64,000 nucleotides of DNA from Phenylobacterium sp. Lineage in GTDB: Bacteria; Pseudomonadota; Alphaproteobacteria; Caulobacterales; Caulobacteraceae. Made by a program: the position numbers and the translations under genes. Below the pieces are notes generated by a model. The model made no database searches, was not told where the DNA came from, and worked only from the letters and a program-made list of their open reading frames with translations. The DNA is taken from positions 1-64,000 of the forward strand of contig JAGNIV010000014.1 in assembly GCA_018001015.1 (NCBI GenBank). Direction: 5' to 3'. The stretch's first letter is position 1. Each line of letters begins with the position of its first letter. This document shows positions 53,903-63,085 of the stretch, piece after piece.

Positions 53903-55282
53903 CTACACTCGCTCGACGATCAGCGGCAGGCCGCCCTTCGGCCGGATGGCGATGTCGCCGGTGGGTTCCACGGCGTGGCCGGCGACCGGGCGGAAGCGGA
54001 AGCGGGCCAGCCAGTGGGAGAGCACCAGCAGGCCCTCGGCCTGGGCGAAGGCCGCTCCGATACAGACCCGCGGACCGGCGCCGAAGGGGATGTACTGAAA
54101 GCGATGATGGACGGCCTTGGCCTCGGGGTCGAAGTTCTCCGGGTTGAAGATGTCGGGATCGTCCCAAAGCCGGCGGTGGCGGTGCACGATCCACGGCCAG
54201 ATCGAGATCTGGTCGCCCTTGCGGATGGCGTGGCCGCAGAGTTCGTCGTCGGCCATGGCCTCGCGGTCGACGCGCAGGGCCGGGGGGTAGAGGCGCAGGG
54301 TCTCGTCCCAGACCATCTTCAGATAGGGCAGGCGGGCGAGGATTTCCTCCGGGGTTCCGCCGGCGTCCCAGGCGGCGCGGGCCTCCTCGCCGGCCCAGGC
54401 CTGGGCCTGGCGGTCACGGCTGAGCAGGTAGAGCGCCCAGGTGAGCGCATTGGCGGTGGTCTCGTGGCCGGCGCCCAGGAAGGTGACGGCGTTGTCCAGG
54501 GCGAGCTTGGCGGCCTCCTTCGGCGGGTGGGTCTGGCTGAAGGCGTCAATGACCCGGGTCATGAAGTCCTGCGGCGGGTTCGGATCGGCCTGCCGCCGGG
54601 CGATGAAGTCGGCCAGCTTGCCGATGATGAAGCGGCGGCCCGCCGCCCCGCGCCACTGGACGGGATTCTGGTCCAGCCAAGGCATGCCGAAGATCGGGCC
54701 CAGGCGATACTGGGTCATGGCCTGCATGACCGCGGCCATGTGGCCCGAAGCCTCCTGAACGGTGAATCCGGCCGCCGAGGAGAAGAGGGTGGCGTTGATG
54801 ATGTCGAAGGTGGTGCGCAGGCTCTCGGCGGCCACGTCGATCACATCGCTGTCGCCGGTGGCCCAGCGGTCAGCGGTCTGCTCGGCGATGCGTGCGAAGG
54901 TGGGGGTGAACTCGGTCACCATGCCCGGGGTGAAGACCGGGGCCATCATCCGGCGCTGTTCGCGCCAGTCTTCGCCGTTGGTGGTGAGCAGGCCCTCGCC
55001 CAGGGCGACGCTGAGCATCTTATTGACCAGGGCTGGCTTCTGATACCTTCCCATCTTGTCGAGCAGCACCTGCTGGATGGCGGCCGGGTCGCTGATGAAG
55101 TGGTAGTTCAGATTGAAGACCCTGCGAGCCTTGTGGTGGGTCTCGAAGGCCAGGGTCGGCCAGCCGTTCAGCGGATTCTGAGCCTCCTTGTTGACGAAGA
55201 TCCGCCAGACCGGCAGCCAGTCGTCGGGACGCTCCGGCGCGGCGGGTCTGAAGTGGTGCGCGAAGGCGGTGGCGTCGGTCAT
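53903..55282 (-). CDS. Cytochrome P450
   Basis: Heme monooxygenase of 459 residues, soluble, similar in layout to bacterial CYP102/CYP4-like forms. The I-helix oxygen motif is FLGAGHETTANALTW, the K-helix ExxR is WDETLRLYPPALRV, and the heme-ligand loop is FGAGPRVCIGAAF with the Cys at about 407. The redox partners are not in the window. The substrate is unknown. ATG 55282 has AAGGGG upstream. It diverges from a LysR-type regulator that probably controls it. Confidence 0.94.
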   Translation of the reverse strand: MTDATAFAHHFRPAAPERPDDWLPVWRIFVNKEAQNPLNGWPTLAFETHHKARRVFNLNYHFISDPAAIQQVLLDKMGRYQKPALVNKMLSVALGEGLLTTNGEDWREQRRMMAPVFTPGMVTEFTPTFARIAEQTADRWATGDSDVIDVAAESLRTTFDIINATLFSSAAGFTVQEASGHMAAVMQAMTQYRLGPIFGMPWLDQNPVQWRGAAGRRFIIGKLADFIARRQADPNPPQDFMTRVIDAFSQTHPPKEAAKLALDNAVTFLGAGHETTANALTWALYLLSRDRQAQAWAGEEARAAWDAGGTPEEILARLPYLKMVWDETLRLYPPALRVDREAMADDELCGHAIRKGDQISIWPWIVHRHRRLWDDPDIFNPENFDPEAKAVHHRFQYIPFGAGPRVCIGAAFAQAEGLLVLSHWLARFRFRPVAGHAVEPTGDIAIRPKGGLPLIVERV

Positions 55283-55336
55283 GACCTATCCCCTTGGGTC
55301 GTGAACGGGTGAAGTGCGACGCCAGGATGAGAGAAA

Positions 55337-55372
55337 TTGATGCAGCGCAACAAACGATATAACGGTGTTGTT
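55337..55372. promoter_or_regulatory. Candidate LysR operator between the P450 and its divergent regulator
   Basis: TTGATGCAGCGCAA (55337-55350) is an imperfect dyad fitting the T-N11-A LysR box, and AACAA...TTGTT (55349-55353 and 55368-55372) adds a second inverted pair. Both lie in the 118-bp divergent promoter region, where LysR-type regulators usually bind. Confidence 0.4.
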
Positions 55373-55400
55373 CTTGTGAGCTGAGATCACAGACTGAGCG

Positions 55401-56291
55401 ATGACCCGACGTTCGCTTCCACCCTTGACCGCCCTGCGCGCCTTCGAGGCCTTCGCACGGTTGGGCAAGATGACCACGGCAGCCGACGAGCTGTGCGTGA
55501 CCCACGGGGCCATCAGCCGGCAGATTCGTAGCCTGGAGGAAGCGGTGGGCCTGGCGCTGACCGAGGGGCCCCGGCACCGGCTGAAGCTGACAGACGCCGG
55601 GGAGCGGTTGGCGGCGTCGCTGTCGGGCGCCTTCGACCGGGTGGAGCGGACGCTGGCGGATCTGAAATCGGCCGGCGACACAGAGCTGCACCTGTCCTGC
55701 CTGGGCACCTTCGCCATGCGCTGGCTGATCCCCCGTCTCGGCTCCTTTCACGAGCAGCATCCCGGCCTGAGGGTGCGGGTGACCGAGAGCTTCGCGCCGG
55801 CCGACTTCGCCCGGGAACGCTATGACGCGGCCATCCGCCTGACCGAGCACGTGCCGGCCCATGGCGGGGAGGCCATCGCCTTCCTGGACAACTTCCATGG
55901 CCCGGTCGCAGCCCCGCAGCTGACCGGGGCGACGCCGGGGGTGAAGGCCTTCGCCAGCCTGCCGCGACTGCACACTCGGCCGCACCTGCAGGCCTGGTCG
56001 GAATGGGAAAGCCACACGGGTCTCTCCCTGCCGGAGGCGCCGCAGAACCGGGAGTTCGAGCACCTGTTCTACATGCTGGAGGCGGCGGTGGCGGGCCTGG
56101 GCGTGGGGCTCAGCCCCTTCATCTACGTGGCGGCGGACATCGAGGCGGGACGGCTGGCGGCGCCGGTGGGGTTCGTGCGGACGCCCGCCCAGTTCTACCT
56201 GATCCTGCCGCCGGGACCTGCCCGGCCGGCGGCCTCGGCGTTCCGGGACTGGCTGCTGGACGAGGCAGGGAAGGTGGCCCTGCCTAGTTGA
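55401..56291 (+). CDS. LysR-family transcriptional regulator (GcvA-like)
   Basis: 296 aa. The N-terminal winged helix-turn-helix reads LPPLTALRAFEAFARLGKMT, then AADELCVTHGAISRQIRSLE with the recognition helix at about 36-52. The effector domain follows, with LHLSCLGTFAMRWLIPRLGS as its first strand and hinge. The pattern is that of the GcvA/DsdC-like branch. It probably regulates the divergent P450 gene. Its 3' end overlaps tadC by eight bases tail to tail. Confidence 0.92.
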   Translation: MTRRSLPPLTALRAFEAFARLGKMTTAADELCVTHGAISRQIRSLEEAVGLALTEGPRHRLKLTDAGERLAASLSGAFDRVERTLADLKSAGDTELHLSCLGTFAMRWLIPRLGSFHEQHPGLRVRVTESFAPADFARERYDAAIRLTEHVPAHGGEAIAFLDNFHGPVAAPQLTGATPGVKAFASLPRLHTRPHLQAWSEWESHTGLSLPEAPQNREFEHLFYMLEAAVAGLGVGLSPFIYVAADIEAGRLAAPVGFVRTPAQFYLILPPGPARPAASAFRDWLLDEAGKVALPS

Positions 56292-57213
56292 ACACCTGCG
56301 TCAGCCGGAAGGCGGCCGGCAGCAGCAGGACGCCCAGCAGGCAGGGGAAAATGAACAGAATCAGGGGGACGGTGAGCTTCACCGGCAGGGCCAGGGCCTT
56401 TTCCTCGGCCCGCAGCATCCGCTTCTGGCGCATGTCCTGGGAGAAGACCGACAGGGTTTCCCCCAGGCTGGTGCCCATGTCCTCGGCCTGGCGCAGCATG
56501 GTGGCGAAGGCGCGTGCGTCGTCGATGCCCAGGCGGTCGGCGAAGGCGGTCCAGGCCTCCTTGCGGGACTTTCCGGCGCGGAGTTCCAGGGTCAGCATGC
56601 GCAGGTGGATGGTCAGGCGCGGATAGCGGCGGAACAGTTCATCGGTGACCCGACCGACGGTGGCGTCCAGCGACAGGCCCGCCTCCACCGACGCCACCAG
56701 CAGGTCCAGCAGGTCGGGGAAGCCGTCGGCATATTCCCGCTCGCGGTCCTTCTGCCTCAGGGAGAGCACCTGGTCAGGGCCGAGCAGGGCGATGAGGGCC
56801 AGGATCGCGGCCAGCAGCACCGGGGCCATGCCGTGCCCTGGCTTCAGGGCGAAGGGCAGCAGGACGATGGTGCCGAGGGTGGCGGCGGCCAGGGCGGCGG
56901 CGCGGGCGCCGAGATAATAGATCGCCGCCTCCCGGCCGAAGAAGCCGGCGCGGACCAGGCGCATGCGGACGTCCGAGACCTTGGACGGGTCGCGGACGGC
57001 GGCCTGTTGGCCCAGGCGGCGCACGCTGGCGGTGACCTGGCCCAGGATTCGGACCTCGCCGCGCCCGGTGTCGATGGGAGACGCGGGGTCTTGGAATCTC
57101 GCCTTGCGCAGGGACCGCACGCGCAGTTCGCTGAACACCAGGGCGCCGCCGCCGGCCACGCCGACGCCCACCATGGCCAGGCCGAACCAGAGGATCAGGG
57201 CTTGCAGGTCCAT
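56284..57213 (-). CDS. tadC: Tad pilus inner-membrane platform protein TadC
   Basis: 309 aa GspF-type platform protein of the Flp/Tad pilus machine. Membrane helices at about 5-27, 110-130, 135-150 and near the C-terminus; the cytoplasmic part contains GFPDLLDLLVASVEAGLSLDA (first part) and LRQAEDMGTSLGETLSVFSQ, the usual TadC segments. It is the last gene of the operon, 4 bp after tadB. Confidence 0.93.
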   Translation of the reverse strand: MDLQALILWFGLAMVGVGVAGGGALVFSELRVRSLRKARFQDPASPIDTGRGEVRILGQVTASVRRLGQQAAVRDPSKVSDVRMRLVRAGFFGREAAIYYLGARAAALAAATLGTIVLLPFALKPGHGMAPVLLAAILALIALLGPDQVLSLRQKDREREYADGFPDLLDLLVASVEAGLSLDATVGRVTDELFRRYPRLTIHLRMLTLELRAGKSRKEAWTAFADRLGIDDARAFATMLRQAEDMGTSLGETLSVFSQDMRQKRMLRAEEKALALPVKLTVPLILFIFPCLLGVLLLPAAFRLTQVFN

Positions 57214-57217
57214 GGCG

Positions 57218-58177
57218 CTAGATCCGCATATCGACCATGCGGCGCATGATCATGTTGCCGATGGCGATCCAGATGCCCATGCCGATCAGGCCGGTCTGGA
57301 TGAAGGGCTCTCCCAGGACCTCGCCGTAGAAGTCGGGATTCATCAGATGGATGGCGCCGCCGGCGATGAAGGGGGCGGCCGTCAGGATCAGGGCGGAGAT
57401 GCGCCCCTCGGCCGAGGCGGCCTTGATCTTCAGGCGCATGCGGTGACGCTCGCGCACGGTGGCGGCGTTGAGCTTCAGCAGGCCGGTCAGGTTGCCGCCG
57501 GCCCGCTCCTGCAGGCGCACGGTGGCGGCGAAGAGGTCGACATCGGGGTGCTGGCAGCGCTGGGACATGCGGCCGATGGCCTGTTCGAGGGTGGCGCCAT
57601 AGGCGATCTCATCGGCGGCCATGCCGAACTCCGAGCCGATGGGGTCGGCCATCTCGCGGCCCACCAGCTGGATGGCGGTGGGGACAGGGTGGCCGGCCTC
57701 CAGGCTGCGGACGATGATCTCCAGGCCCTGGGGCAGCTGGTGACCTAGGGCCTTGGACCGGCGCCCGGCCATGAATTTCAGGAAGAAGACCGGACCCGCG
57801 CCACCGAACAGGATCGCGCCGACCGGGGCCATCAGCAGACTATGGGTGAAGACGACGATGAGGATGGCGCCCGCGACGGCCGCCGCAATCACCGCCATCA
57901 GCCACTTCTTCGGGTCATAGGGCACGCCGGAGCGGACGATCAGTTCAGCCAGCCATTTCACGCCCGCGCGCAGGTCGCCGGCCGCGGTGAGGCCGCGCTG
58001 CTTGCGCAGCTCCACCACCAGCTCCTGGATGCCGCCGACGCGCTCGGAGACCTTCAGGCGCTGGTTGACCCGGCGTTTGACCTTGGCGGACCCCAACAGG
58101 CCGAAACAGGCCTGGCCGGCGGCGAAGACGGCGGCGAAGACCAGGACCAGATAGGCGCTCTTGGCGTCGAAGCCCAT
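57218..58177 (-). CDS. tadB: Tad pilus inner-membrane platform protein TadB
   Basis: 319 aa paralogue of TadC with N-terminal helix (AYLVLVFAAVFAAGQACF), a middle pair of helices near 90-125 and C-terminal helices. The cytoplasmic domain has QGLEIIVRSLEAGHPVPTAI and LRAQLQERAGGNLTGLL-like segment VRLQERAGGNLTGLLKLNA. Its start overlaps the cpaF stop by one base (TGATG). Confidence 0.93.
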   Translation of the reverse strand: MGFDAKSAYLVLVFAAVFAAGQACFGLLGSAKVKRRVNQRLKVSERVGGIQELVVELRKQRGLTAAGDLRAGVKWLAELIVRSGVPYDPKKWLMAVIAAAVAGAILIVVFTHSLLMAPVGAILFGGAGPVFFLKFMAGRRSKALGHQLPQGLEIIVRSLEAGHPVPTAIQLVGREMADPIGSEFGMAADEIAYGATLEQAIGRMSQRCQHPDVDLFAATVRLQERAGGNLTGLLKLNAATVRERHRMRLKIKAASAEGRISALILTAAPFIAGGAIHLMNPDFYGEVLGEPFIQTGLIGMGIWIAIGNMIMRRMVDMRI

Positions 58178-59568
58178 CAGCCCAGCACCCGGGAGGGATC
58201 GAAGTTGGCGGTGTCGTAGGCGATGCCCCGGCGGGTCATTTCATCGAGGCACCGGGCGCGCAGGCCGCTGGCGCGGAACTCGCCGTGAACCACGCCGTCG
58301 GCGGAGGTGTGCAGGCGGTTGAAGAAGAAGATCTCCTGCATCTGCACCACCTGGCCTTCCATGCCGGTGATCTCCGTGACGCTCATCAGCTTCCGTTTGC
58401 CGTCCGACAGACGCATGATCTGGATGATCAACCCCACCGCCGAGGCGATCTGGCCGCGCACGGCCTCGGGGCTGAGCTTCATGCCCGACATCGCCACCAT
58501 CTGCTCCAGGCGGGTGATGGCGTCGCGCGGCGTGTTGGCGTGGATGGTGGCCATGGAGCCCTCGTGGCCGGTGTTCATGGCCTGGAGCATGTCGAAGGCT
58601 TCCTCGCCCCGGACCTCCCCCAGGATCACCCGGTCGGGGCGCATCCGCAGGGCGTTCTTGACCAGCTCCCGCTGCCGGATCTCACCCTTGCCCTCGATGT
58701 TGGGAGGGCGGGTCTCCAGGCGCACGATGTGCGGCTGCTGCATCTGCAGTTCGGCGGCGTCCTCGATGGTGATCAGCCGTTCCTTGTGGCTGATGGCGGC
58801 CGAGAGCGCGTTGAGCAGGGTGGTCTTGCCCGAGCCGGTGCCGCCGGAGATCACGGTGGACACGCGCGCCTTGATGGCGCCGTGCAGGAAGTCGGCGACG
58901 CACTGGGGCATGGCGCCCACGTCCACCAGCTTTTCCAGGGTGTAGGGCTTTTTCGAGAACTTGCGGATCGAGACGCAGGCCCCGTCGATGGCGATGGGGG
59001 CGATGGCGGCGTTGACCCGGCTGCCGTCCGGCAGGCGGGCGTCCACCATCGGCTGGCTCTCGTCGATGCGACGGCCGACGCCTGCGACGATGCGGTTGAC
59101 GATGCGCAGCAGGTGATCGTTGTCGCGGAAGCGGACGGCGGTGGGCTCCAGCTCGCCGCGCCGCTCGACATAGACCTGGAAGGGGCCGTTGATCAGGATG
59201 TCATTGATGCTGTCATCCTTGAGCATGGGCTCAAGGGGCCCCAGGCCCATCATCTCGTCATAGACCGACGCGCCCAGGTCCTCGAGTTCGGCGGTGTTGA
59301 GCACCAGCCGCTCAGCGCGGGCGAAGTCGCCCACCAGCGCCATGACCTGACGGCGCAGCTCCTTCTCGCCAACAGTCTCTAGCTTTGAGAGATCAAGTTC
59401 TTCAATTAGTTGTGCGTGCAACTTCAGCTTGACGTCCAGCATCTGGCGCTCGGCCAGGGCGGTCGCCGCCGAGGTGCTGGGCGGCGGCGCGCTGTCCGCC
59501 GTCGGCGCGGGCGCTTGCGTCTCGACCACCTCGAGGACCACGGGCTTGGCGGGGCTGAAGCGTCCCAT
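58177..59568 (-). CDS. cpaF: Tad pilus assembly ATPase CpaF/TadA
   Basis: Secretion ATPase powering pilus extension and retraction, 463 aa from ATG 59568. Motifs: Walker [17 protein letters not shown] (Lys at about 248), aspartate box [20 protein letters not shown], Walker B-like [19 protein letters not shown], and the His box [18 protein letters not shown]. The N-terminal domain has the usual [11 protein letters not shown] start. Overlaps cpaE by one base (TGATG) and tadB by one base. Confidence 0.95.
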   Translation of the reverse strand: MGRFSPAKPVVLEVVETQAPAPTADSAPPPSTSAATALAERQMLDVKLKLHAQLIEELDLSKLETVGEKELRRQVMALVGDFARAERLVLNTAELEDLGASVYDEMMGLGPLEPMLKDDSINDILINGPFQVYVERRGELEPTAVRFRDNDHLLRIVNRIVAGVGRRIDESQPMVDARLPDGSRVNAAIAPIAIDGACVSIRKFSKKPYTLEKLVDVGAMPQCVADFLHGAIKARVSTVISGGTGSGKTTLLNALSAAISHKERLITIEDAAELQMQQPHIVRLETRPPNIEGKGEIRQRELVKNALRMRPDRVILGEVRGEEAFDMLQAMNTGHEGSMATIHANTPRDAITRLEQMVAMSGMKLSPEAVRGQIASAVGLIIQIMRLSDGKRKLMSVTEITGMEGQVVQMQEIFFFNRLHTSADGVVHGEFRASGLRARCLDEMTRRGIAYDTANFDPSRVLG

Positions 59569-60755
59569 CAGGCGGCTCGCGACGGGGCTGAAACCGGTGG
59601 GACGAAGGGCGCGCGGCGCCCGCGGTCGGCCAGCATCCGGTCCACCAGGGAGCCGATATCGCGGACGATCTTCGACTTGGGCCGGTGCTGGCTGATGGCG
59701 CCGCCCAGGTTCACCGAGGCCGCGGCGGCCTCCCAGTCCGAGGAGATCCCACCGTCGGCCTTGCGTTGCAGGGCCTTCTCGGCCTCGGCGGTGGACGGCG
59801 CCGGGCCGAACATGCGGTTGGCCAGGCGGTTCAGGACGATGCGGGGGCGCAGCGCGGTGGCGGCCTCGATCTCTTCGGAGAGGGCGCGAGCGGCCAGCAG
59901 CGCCGGGACTGTCAGCTCGGAAACCACCACCACTTCGTCGGAGCCGGACAGGGCGTCGAGGCTCCAGGAGTGTCGGTGGCGGGGCATGTCGAGGACGACA
60001 TGGTCGTAGGCCTCGCAGGCGATCTCCAGGATGCGCAGGACCGCCTCGCGCGAGATGGACGAGAAGGCGTCCGGATCGCGGGGACAGGCCAGGAGGTCCA
60101 GGCCCTTGCCCACCGGAGTCGCGAAGGCGGCCAGAAGGGCGGCGTCCATGCGTTCGGCGGCGGGTCCGAACTCGGCCAGGCCCATGGCGGGCGCCGCGCC
60201 GAGATAGGGGGCGCAGGCGCCGTCGGCCAGGTGAAGGTCGATGAGGCAGACGCTGTTGGCGCGGGAAGACCGGGCGGCGAGCGCGCTGGCGATCTCGATG
60301 GCCGCCATGGTGGCGCCCGCGCCGCCGACCGCGCCCATCACCGACCAGCACCGGGAGTGGTGTCCCTGGCCGCTGGGCGCCTGGGCGGCCGCCTCGTCGA
60401 GCAGGGTGTAGATGGCGTTCTGCAGCTGGTCGTTGGTGAAGGGGGTCTCCACCACGTCGGCATGGGGCAGGCGCATCAGGGCGCGGACCAGCCCGACCGG
60501 TAGATGCCCGCCGAGGAACAGGGTGGGCGGCAGGTCGGGCACGTCCGATAGTGTGGCCACGGCCGCGGCCAGGGCGGCGGGCTCGGCATGGTCGGCGTCG
60601 ATGAGGATGAGGTCGGTCATCCCCGGGCGCAGGTCGGAGAGACGGTCGAGGCCCGCGACCTCCATGGCCGCGCCGAACAAGGGACCGCGCGCCAAGGGGG
60701 CAAGGCTGTCGCCGATCGCCAGGACCCGGCGGCCCAGAAGGCTCCAGTTGCTCAT
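59568..60755 (-). CDS. cpaE: Pilus assembly protein CpaE (MinD-like)
   Basis: 395 aa polar localisation factor of the Tad machine. A receiver-like N-terminal domain (about 1-125) is followed by a MinD/ParA-type domain with the deviant P-loop SVMGAVGGAGATMAAIEIAS, which lacks the standard lysines, as is common in CpaE/TadZ proteins. Other strands: CLIDLHLADG, YDHVVLDMPRH and PRIVLNRLANR. It overlaps cpaC by four bases and cpaF by one. Confidence 0.9.
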   Translation of the reverse strand: MSNWSLLGRRVLAIGDSLAPLARGPLFGAAMEVAGLDRLSDLRPGMTDLILIDADHAEPAALAAAVATLSDVPDLPPTLFLGGHLPVGLVRALMRLPHADVVETPFTNDQLQNAIYTLLDEAAAQAPSGQGHHSRCWSVMGAVGGAGATMAAIEIASALAARSSRANSVCLIDLHLADGACAPYLGAAPAMGLAEFGPAAERMDAALLAAFATPVGKGLDLLACPRDPDAFSSISREAVLRILEIACEAYDHVVLDMPRHRHSWSLDALSGSDEVVVVSELTVPALLAARALSEEIEAATALRPRIVLNRLANRMFGPAPSTAEAEKALQRKADGGISSDWEAAAASVNLGGAISQHRPKSKIVRDIGSLVDRMLADRGRRAPFVPPVSAPSRAA

Positions 60756-62077
60756 GTGGGCGCCCCCGTGTGGGCCGAGCCCTCGACCTTGGCCAGAGGC
60801 TTGTCGAGGGCCAGGCCGTTGAGGATCAGGTCGATGGCGGTCGCCTCATTGCCGGCCATGATGGTGGATGTGGCGTGATAGTCGTCGCCGCCGGCCATGC
60901 GCGGGGTGACGATGATCACCAGTTCAGTCTCGGACTTCCTCCAGCGGGAGGAGCGGAAGAGGCTGCCCAGGACCGGCACCTCGCCGACGCCGGGAAGCTG
61001 GCGCACGGCGTTGGAATAGTCCTGCTGGAAGAGGCCCGCGATGGCGAAGCTCTCACCCGAGCGCAGTTCGACCGTCGTATTGGCGCGGCGGACCACCAGG
61101 CTGGGGATCTCGATGCCGTTCAGCTTCAGCGGCGTGCGGCTGTCCAACTGGCTGACCTCGGGGGCCACCTGCAGGCGGATCAGGCCGTTGTCCTGGACCG
61201 TGGGCTGGAAGTCGAGGGTCACGCCGAAGGGACGGAACTCGATGGTGACGCTGTCGCGGCCATTGGGAACGGGGAAGGGGAACTCGCCGCCGGCCAGGAA
61301 GCTGGCCTTCTCGCCCGAAAGGGCCACCAAGTTCGGTTTGGCCAGGGTGCGGATGACGCCCTTTTCTTCCAGCGCGCGGAGGACCACGTCGATGGTGGCG
61401 GTTCCCAGCGTGCCACGCAGGGACAGGCCGCCCTGTGGCGCGGTATTGCCGATCAAGCCGGAGCCGGTCTGCAGGGCGAAGGTGGAGCCGTTGCTGGCGT
61501 TGATGTTGAAGCCGATGTCCTTCAGCGACGAGCGGCTGGCCTCCAGGACGCGAACCTCAAGGATCACCTGCTGCGAGGCCCGCACGGTCAGGGCCGAGGT
61601 CACCGAGCCGGGGGCGAATTTCTCCGCCAGGCCCTTGGCCTTGGCCGCGGCGGCGGTGGTGGAGACGTCGCCGGCCAACAACAGGCCCTCGCCGAGGTTG
61701 CGCACCTGAATCATTTCGCCGGGGAGGGCGGCGGCCAGGTCTTCCTGCAGCGCGTCGGCGTCGTAGCCCACGCGGACGTCCACGACTTCCTGCAGGGCGC
61801 CGCCCGAGCCGTAGATCAGCAGGTTGGTGGCGCCGAGCGCCTTGCCGCGCACATAGAAGCTGCGGTCGGTGGTGGCGACGATCTGCGCGGTTTCCGGTTG
61901 GGCGACCACGATCTTGCTGGCGGGGCTATCGAGCCGGAACGAGGCTGACTTGTTGCGCGGCACGGTGATGACCCGTGAGCGGGCAGCCTCGCTGGAGAAC
62001 TGTTCCGCGGCGGCGGGGAGGCCTGAGCCGAAGACCAGGGCGGCGGCGAGCGCACCAATGATGGGAGAGCGGAGCAT
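60752..62077 (-). CDS. cpaC: Tad pilus secretin CpaC/RcpA
   Basis: Outer-membrane secretin of the pilus, 441 aa from ATG 62077. Signal peptide SPIIGALAAALVFGSGLPAA(A); N-domain VPRNKSASFRLDSPASKIVV and KALGATNLLIYGSGG; secretin core with VLEASRSSLKDIGFNINASN, PNLVALSGEKASFLAGGEFP, and the C-terminal VPVLGSLFRSSRWRKSETELVI-like segment. The longer frame to 62242 runs into cpaB and has no signal peptide. Confidence 0.93.
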   Translation of the reverse strand: MLRSPIIGALAAALVFGSGLPAAAEQFSSEAARSRVITVPRNKSASFRLDSPASKIVVAQPETAQIVATTDRSFYVRGKALGATNLLIYGSGGALQEVVDVRVGYDADALQEDLAAALPGEMIQVRNLGEGLLLAGDVSTTAAAAKAKGLAEKFAPGSVTSALTVRASQQVILEVRVLEASRSSLKDIGFNINASNGSTFALQTGSGLIGNTAPQGGLSLRGTLGTATIDVVLRALEEKGVIRTLAKPNLVALSGEKASFLAGGEFPFPVPNGRDSVTIEFRPFGVTLDFQPTVQDNGLIRLQVAPEVSQLDSRTPLKLNGIEIPSLVVRRANTTVELRSGESFAIAGLFQQDYSNAVRQLPGVGEVPVLGSLFRSSRWRKSETELVIIVTPRMAGGDDYHATSTIMAGNEATAIDLILNGLALDKPLAKVEGSAHTGAPT

Positions 62078-62090
62078 GGCTGGGGTGTCC

Positions 62091-62945
62091 TTAGGCCGCG
62101 GGCTTGGCGCTGGCGGCCGGAGCGGAGTTGTCGCCCTCGACGATGGTGATACGGCCGCCGGAGGGGGCTCCGGACGCCCGCGCGGGGCGAAGCTGGCGGC
62201 GGGCCCGGGGCGCGGCCGATGCGACCTCCGCCACCGGTTCAATGTCCGAGGCGCCGAGCGGACGCAGGGCCAGCGAGAGGGAGCCGAGCTCGGCGGCGAT
62301 GGCCAGCTTCTGGGCGTCCTTGACGCTGACCTCCAGGGTGGTGGTCGATGGCTTCTCGGCCTTGGTGGAGGTGGGGTCGGCGTTGAGGTCGACGCCGAGG
62401 ACCCGGACGTTCTGGACCACCAGTTGCGAGGTCAGCACCTTGTGCGGCCCCTCCGGGGTCATGTTGCGCATCATCACCACATCCACCCGGTCGCCGGGCA
62501 GGGCATGGCCGCCGACGCCGGAGATGTCATTCACCCCAATGGCGTAGGCGCGCATGCCGGGCTCGAGTTCGGCGGCCACCGAGGGGCGGGCGCCAGGGCC
62601 GGAGAGCTTGGCGGGCAGCAGGGGTTCGCGGGCGGCGATGAGGGTCAGGGCGACGGGGGCGCCGCCGTGATCCTGGGCCAGGACCTGGGCAACGGAGGCG
62701 AAGGCGTTGGCCGGAGCGGCGTCCTTGGGCACGCGGATCAGCTTCAGGTGACCGGCGTCCAGGCGCTCGCCATAGGCGATGTCGCGGGCGGCCACGACCA
62801 CCGAGACGGCGTTGGCCATGGGGGAGACCACGACCTGCGCGGCCTGCACTTTTCCGGTGTCGGGCAGGGCGACCCGGGCCACGATGATGGCGCCCAGGCC
62901 CAGGGCGACGGACGCCCCCAGACTGCCGATTGTAACGAGCCGCAT
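62091..62945 (-). CDS. cpaB: Flp pilus assembly protein CpaB/RcpC
   Basis: 284 aa, one N-terminal membrane helix (residues about 5-27, IGSLGASVALGLGAIIVARV) followed by a SAF domain: VVVAARDIAYGERLDAGHLK and PGMRAYAIGVNDISGVGGHA, then LPGDRVDVVMM. The C-terminus is polar and Ala/Arg-rich. It is the first gene of this operon; the 140 bp upstream (62946-63085) should contain the promoter but I could not identify one. Confidence 0.92.
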   Translation of the reverse strand: MRLVTIGSLGASVALGLGAIIVARVALPDTGKVQAAQVVVSPMANAVSVVVAARDIAYGERLDAGHLKLIRVPKDAAPANAFASVAQVLAQDHGGAPVALTLIAAREPLLPAKLSGPGARPSVAAELEPGMRAYAIGVNDISGVGGHALPGDRVDVVMMRNMTPEGPHKVLTSQLVVQNVRVLGVDLNADPTSTKAEKPSTTTLEVSVKDAQKLAIAAELGSLSLALRPLGASDIEPVAEVASAAPRARRQLRPARASGAPSGGRITIVEGDNSAPAASAKPAA

Positions 62946-63085
62946 GCCCCGCCCCTGGTGCTAATAGCGTCAAACTATCAGCCAGTTATTGGTTGGGGCT
63001 CTTGCGATAGGGCGAAGAAAGACAGTGAGCGGGTGTAAACTCTAACCGCGCAGTTTCCGTTGACCGTTCGCGCCGGAGCGCGGTT

